Below are positions 60,510 through 64,000 of a DNA stretch of 64,000 nt, piece after piece. The notes beneath the pieces are model-generated. The model was given only the letters and a program-made list of their open reading frames with translations, searched no databases and was not told where the DNA came from. Within the stretch, counting starts at the first letter, position 1. Each line of letters opens with the position of its first letter. A program made the translations under genes and the position numbers. The DNA comes from an uncultured Alistipes sp. (lineage in GTDB: Bacteria; Bacteroidota; Bacteroidia; Bacteroidales; Rikenellaceae): positions 22,496 through 86,495 of the forward strand of contig CAMWTS010000004.1 in assembly GCA_947177225.1 (NCBI GenBank). Direction: 5' to 3'.

Positions 60510-61883
60510 ATGACAACCATAAAGACCATCTCGGAACCTGCGCGCGAGATTCCCGTTCGTCGCCAGGTCGATGTACTCGTTGTCGGCGGAGGTCCTGCCG
60601 GCATCATGGCGGCCGAGGCTGCCGCTAAGGGCGGTGCCCGCACCATGCTTATCGAGAGCCGCGGATTTTTGGGCGGCAACCTTGCCATCGGCCTGCCGAT
60701 TCTGGGATTCCTCGGCCGACAGGGCAACCAGATAATCAAGGGCTTGCCGCAGCAGTTCATCGATCGTCTGCGCGAGAATGGCGCTGCCGGCGAGCATGTG
60801 CCGTGCAAATTGCATGTCAGCCTGACTATAATCGATCCCGAACGAGCCAAGAGCGAGGCTCTTGCCACCATGGAGCGGGCAGGAGTGGAGGTGCTTATGT
60901 ATGTGCTGTGTGTCGATGCCATAAAGCGCGACGGCAAGGTGTGCGGTGTGGTGATAGAGTCGAAGGCCGGCCGCGAGGCTATTCTCGCAAGCACGGTCAT
61001 CGACTGTACGGGCGATGCCGATGTGGCTTTCCGTGCCGGTGTCGAGTGCCGCAAGGGCGACGAGACGGGCGGTATGCAGCCGCCGACGCTGATGTTCTGC
61101 ATGAGAGGCGTCGATGTCGATGCTCTGCGCCGTGCCATTGTCGAGCACCCCGACATATACGATATGGATACGATGCCTGCCGAGCAGTTCCGCCGCCGCA
61201 ACTTCATCACCGTCGGACTGCGCAGTCAGATAGCGCAGGCGCGTGAGGCCGGAATCGATATTCCCGTGGCGCGTACGATCCTTATTACGGGCATGGCCGA
61301 CGACGAAATATGGGTCAACATGTCGCGTGTCAACGGCGTCGACTCGACCGATCCGGAGAGCTACACCCATGGCGAGGCGGTGGCGCGTCGTCAGATCTAC
61401 GATATCGAGCGTTATCTGAAACGTTTCGTGCCGGGCTTCGCCGATGCTGAGATGAAGTGTGTGGCACCGTTCATGGGCATTCGTGAGAGCCGTGTCATTG
61501 TCGGACGCTATGTGCTGACGGCCGATGATATTCTCTCGTGCCGCCGTTTCGACGATGCGGTGGCTGTGGCGAGCTATCCGGTCGATATCCATCATGCCGT
61601 GGGCGGCGACTGTTCGCTCTACTGGTGCGAGGATTGTTACGATATTCCGTTCCGCTCGCTGGTTCCGGCCACGGTCGGCGGTCTTCTGGTGGCCGGCCGA
61701 TGTGCCTCGCTCAACCACGAGGCTATGGCTTCGGCGCGCGTCATGTCCACATGTATGGCTATGGGCGAGGCGGCAGGCCGCGCCGCGGCGCAGGCCGTGC
61801 GCGACGGCGTGGAGGTGGCCGACATCGATGTGGAGAAGTTGCAGGAGGAGTTGCTCGCATCGGGAGCCTATTTGAGAAAATGA
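60510..61883 (+). CDS. FAD-dependent oxidoreductase (FAD_oxidored family)
   Basis: A 457-residue flavoprotein: dinucleotide motif [12 protein letters not shown] (~24-35), a second [10 protein letters not shown] segment (~165-175) and a C-terminal [14 protein letters not shown] (~388-401) that closes on FAD. These features match the bacterial FAD_oxidored family, often found with glycan loci. No signal peptide; substrate unknown. It has its own promoter. Confidence 0.88.
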   Translation: MTTIKTISEPAREIPVRRQVDVLVVGGGPAGIMAAEAAAKGGARTMLIESRGFLGGNLAIGLPILGFLGRQGNQIIKGLPQQFIDRLRENGAAGEHVPCKLHVSLTIIDPERAKSEALATMERAGVEVLMYVLCVDAIKRDGKVCGVVIESKAGREAILASTVIDCTGDADVAFRAGVECRKGDETGGMQPPTLMFCMRGVDVDALRRAIVEHPDIYDMDTMPAEQFRRRNFITVGLRSQIAQAREAGIDIPVARTILITGMADDEIWVNMSRVNGVDSTDPESYTHGEAVARRQIYDIERYLKRFVPGFADAEMKCVAPFMGIRESRVIVGRYVLTADDILSCRRFDDAVAVASYPVDIHHAVGGDCSLYWCEDCYDIPFRSLVPATVGGLLVAGRCASLNHEAMASARVMSTCMAMGEAAGRAAAQAVRDGVEVADIDVEKLQEELLASGAYLRK

Positions 61884-61934
61884 CGGTTTGAGAAAAAAAA
61901 TGTCTATTTTTGATACTGTTTGTATAATATTTAC

Positions 61935-61942
61935 TATATTTG
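61935..61942 (+). promoter_or_regulatory. -7 box for the alpha/beta hydrolase gene
   Basis: TATATTTG, consensus, 13 bases before the ATG at 61956; a TTTG lies 22 bases upstream. This supports the start at 61956 over the longer frame from 61920. Confidence 0.6.
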
Positions 61943-61955
61943 TACGTTCTTTTAC

Positions 61956-62819
61956 ATGAAAAGAGTAGGTTTGATAGTTTCGATGGTGTTGCTTGCAACA
62001 TCTATCTCGGCGCAACAGAGACACTTGGTGCTCTGGGACAATGATTCCGCCCCTCACTCCAACGGGTTGAGCGGCGAGGCTTACGAACAGAGCCGCGGCG
62101 CATGGCGCAATACGACTCAAACCGATATGTGGATCTTTGAGGCAAACCCCGAACGGAAAAACGGTAAGGCTATCGTTTATTTCCCCGGAGGTGGATATTA
62201 TACCGTCGGTACGGGATTCGCGCTCGGCAAGCGATTTGCCGATGCCGGTTATACCGTTGCATGCGTGCGTTACCGACTGCCCAACGGACATAGTGAAATT
62301 CCGCTCGAAGATGCCGAAGAGGCATTGCGGGTGATGCGCACTATGGCCGATGAAATGGGCTTCGATTCTTCGTTGGTTGGTGTTATGGGGACCTCTGCCG
62401 GCGGCTATCTGGCAGCATCTTTAAGTGTCCTTTCTTTATCGAAGCCCTTTTTTTCGATCCTTATTTACCCCGTCATATCGGCTGACAAGGCGATACGTCA
62501 CGAGGGAACATTCATAAATCTGCTCGGTCAGGAGGACGCAAACGATCCTTGCAAGGCCGGGCTTTTTTCTTTGGATAAGCGTGTCGACGCTGCGACTCCG
62601 CCGGCAGTGATTATCCACTGCGACGACGATAAGGTCGTGCCGTCGGTCAACAGTACTCTGTATTACAATGCTTTGAAGAGATACGGCACCGATGCGGCCT
62701 TGTATATCTTCCCGTCGGGCGGCCACGGTTGGAGCGGCAGCAAGTCGTTCCGCTACCACGACGAGTGGTTTGCTGCCGTGACGGATTGGCTTGACCGTTT
62801 GCCGATGCCGACCGAGTAG
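61956..62819 (+). CDS. Exported alpha/beta hydrolase (esterase/BD-FAE-like)
   Basis: A 287-residue exported esterase with a signal peptide to I-S-A-Q (~19). The oxyanion region is Y-F-P-G-G-G-Y (~66-72), the nucleophile Ser lies in G-T-S-A-G-G-Y (~150), Asp is probably in H-C-D-D-D-K-V-V-P (~223) and His in G-G-H-G-W-S-G (~256). This resembles carbohydrate esterases that deacetylate xylan or host glycans, but a lipase or peptidase role is not excluded. A GC hairpin at 62846-62870 may end the transcript. Confidence 0.85.
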   Translation: MKRVGLIVSMVLLATSISAQQRHLVLWDNDSAPHSNGLSGEAYEQSRGAWRNTTQTDMWIFEANPERKNGKAIVYFPGGGYYTVGTGFALGKRFADAGYTVACVRYRLPNGHSEIPLEDAEEALRVMRTMADEMGFDSSLVGVMGTSAGGYLAASLSVLSLSKPFFSILIYPVISADKAIRHEGTFINLLGQEDANDPCKAGLFSLDKRVDAATPPAVIIHCDDDKVVPSVNSTLYYNALKRYGTDAALYIFPSGGHGWSGSKSFRYHDEWFAAVTDWLDRLPMPTE

Positions 62820-62845
62820 CGTATTGCGCGTGGCGTGTTGAGATA

Positions 62846-62870
62846 CTGCCGCGGCGATAGGCCACGGCAG
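62846..62870 (+). terminator. Hairpin after the alpha/beta hydrolase gene
   Basis: CTGCCGCGGC and GCCACGGCAG pair with one mismatch, 27 bases past the stop, but only a short T-run (GTTTG) follows. Confidence 0.45.
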
Positions 62871-62916
62871 GCTGTTTGATACCATAGATTTTTACAACCA
62901 TAAATATTACGTTACT

Positions 62917-63912
62917 ATGAAATTTCTTACCGAAGAGAAACTTACTATCGTAGGTGCGGCCGGCATGATCGGCTCCAACATGGCGCAGACAGCCCTGATG
63001 ATGCACCTTACTCCCAACATCTGCCTTTACGATCCGTTTGCTCCTGCATTGGAGGGCGTGGCCGAGGAGTTGTTCCACTGCGGTTTCGAGGGTGCCAACA
63101 TCACCTTTACCTCCGATATCGCCGAGGCCTTGACCGATGCCAAGTATATCGTGTCGTCGGGCGGTGCCGCACGTAAGGCCGGCATGACTCGCGAGGATCT
63201 GTTGAAGGGTAATGCGGCCATAGCCGAGCAGCTCGGCAAAGACATCAAGACCTATTGTCCCGATGTGAAACATGTGGTGGTGATCTTCAATCCTGCCGAC
63301 ATTACGGGTCTGGTGACACTCATATGGTCGGGTCTGAAACCTTCGCAGGTCACCACTTTGGCTGCTCTCGACAGCACACGTCTGCGCAGCGAGCTGGCCA
63401 AATATTTCCATATCTCGCCCGACGAGGTATGCAACAGCCGTACTTACGGTGGTCACGGCGAGCAGATGGCCGTATTTGCATCTACTACCACCGTGGCAGG
63501 CAAGCCTCTCACCGAGCTTATCGGTACGGAGATGCCCGTTGCGGATTGGGAGGCATTGCGTCAGCGTGTCATACAGGGTGGCAAAAACATAATCGATCTG
63601 CGCGGCCGTTCATCGTTCCAGAGCCCTGCATACATCTCCATCGAGATGATTGCCGCTGCCATGGGCGGCGAAGCATTCCGCTGGCCTGCCGGCGTTTATG
63701 TCGATACGCCCGAATTCCACAATATAATGATGGCCATGGAGACCTCCATCACCAAGGAGGGTGCCTCTTACAAGTTCGTCGAGGGTACTGCCGAGGAGCA
63801 TGCCGCACTCAAAAACAGCTACGAGCATCTCTGCAAGCTCCGCGACGAGGTCATCTCTTTGGGTGTTTTGCCTCCGATCGAAGAGTGGTCGAAGATTAAT
63901 CCTAATCTTTAA
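62917..63912 (+). CDS. mdh: Malate dehydrogenase
   Basis: A 331-residue NAD-dependent enzyme interconverting malate and oxaloacetate. G-A-A-G-M-I-G-S-N-M-A (~13-23) binds NAD, N-P-A-D-I-T-G (~127) and G-G-H-G-E-Q-M (~185) carry substrate-binding and catalytic His residues. It is the Bacteroidetes form, with a long C-terminal helix region. Along with aspA it supplies the C4 acids of the succinate/propionate pathway. A family A element starts 29 bases after its stop. Confidence 0.94.
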   Translation: MKFLTEEKLTIVGAAGMIGSNMAQTALMMHLTPNICLYDPFAPALEGVAEELFHCGFEGANITFTSDIAEALTDAKYIVSSGGAARKAGMTREDLLKGNAAIAEQLGKDIKTYCPDVKHVVVIFNPADITGLVTLIWSGLKPSQVTTLAALDSTRLRSELAKYFHISPDEVCNSRTYGGHGEQMAVFASTTTVAGKPLTELIGTEMPVADWEALRQRVIQGGKNIIDLRGRSSFQSPAYISIEMIAAAMGGEAFRWPAGVYVDTPEFHNIMMAMETSITKEGASYKFVEGTAEEHAALKNSYEHLCKLRDEVISLGVLPPIEEWSKINPNL

Positions 63913-63941
63913 TTCCTCTTCCTTTCCGTGAAAAGACTCTC

Positions 63942-64000
63942 TTTTTCGTGAAAAGCGGCATTCTACTGCCGCGCGCTTGCTCCGCCGAATAAGTAGTACG
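63942..64000 (+). repeat. Family A element, copy 5 (cut by the window end)
   Basis: Left end T-T-T-T-T-C-G-T-G-A-A-A-A-G-C-G-G-C-A-T-T and the start of the internal arm (GAATAAGTAGTACG) are visible. A CCGTGAAAAGACTCT half-end at about 63925 precedes it, as at 16.02 kb. Confidence 0.75.

Overview
The window reads as chromosome from a GC-rich member of the Bacteroidales; an Alistipes/Rikenellaceae-type gut bacterium is the best guess (inference). The grounds are a SusC/SusD locus, many Sec-exported lipoproteins with a short Leu/Ala-rich lipobox, the Na+-pumping NADH dehydrogenase, RNase Y, DUF4301 and DUF4919 proteins, and promoters of the Bacteroidetes form TTTG-N19/20-TAnnTTTG instead of -35/-10 boxes. 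I see no rRNA, prophage, transposase gene or CRISPR array.

Layout. 0-4.1 kb: 3' part of mutL, a rhomboid protease, an endonuclease/exonuclease/phosphatase protein, a YhcH-type cupin and a small lipoprotein, closed by a perfect bidirectional terminator. 4.2-7.3 kb (minus): aspA and a DUF4301 gene. 7.4-15.8 kb (plus): murB, tilS, holA, a degenerate class IV aminotransferase, a coiled-coil protein, coaD, lpxD, ruvC and a TlpA-like lipoprotein. Then tRNA-Arg(ACG). 16.5-20.9 kb (minus): GH127-type glycosidase, 2-hydroxyacid dehydrogenase, tcdA, short TatD. 21-27 kb: the complete nqrABCDEF operon. 28-36 kb: ftsY, DUF4919, rimO, a coiled-coil gene, zapA, a candidate 6S RNA, a GH109-type oxidoreductase and rny. 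36-39 kb: a 55-residue ferredoxin, serS, an OmpA-like exported protein and a conserved small protein. 39.4-50.5 kb (minus): a beta-glucan utilisation locus (susC, susD, glycan-binding lipoprotein, GH16, GH3). 51-57 kb: Na+-translocating methylmalonyl-CoA decarboxylase (mmdB, C, D, A), methylmalonyl-CoA epimerase and, divergently, meaB. 58-64 kb: an AT-rich exported protein behind a structured leader, a micro-ORF, an L,D-transpeptidase, a sirtuin, a flavoprotein, an alpha/beta hydrolase and mdh.

Together the metabolic genes describe fermentation through the succinate/propionate branch. aspA and mdh feed the C4 pool, the mutase chaperone MeaB and the epimerase handle methylmalonyl-CoA, the decarboxylase turns its decarboxylation into a Na+ gradient, and NQR adds to the same gradient. 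The susCD locus supplies glucose from beta-glucan.

The most unusual feature is a set of composite palindromic intergenic repeats (families A, B and C here) near 16.0, 27.0, 35.4, 57.4 and 63.9 kb, usually starting just after the stop codon of a plus-strand gene. Their stems differ in sequence from copy to copy but stay complementary, which points to selection on structure. A second candidate is the folded 5' leader at 58.07-58.31 kb.
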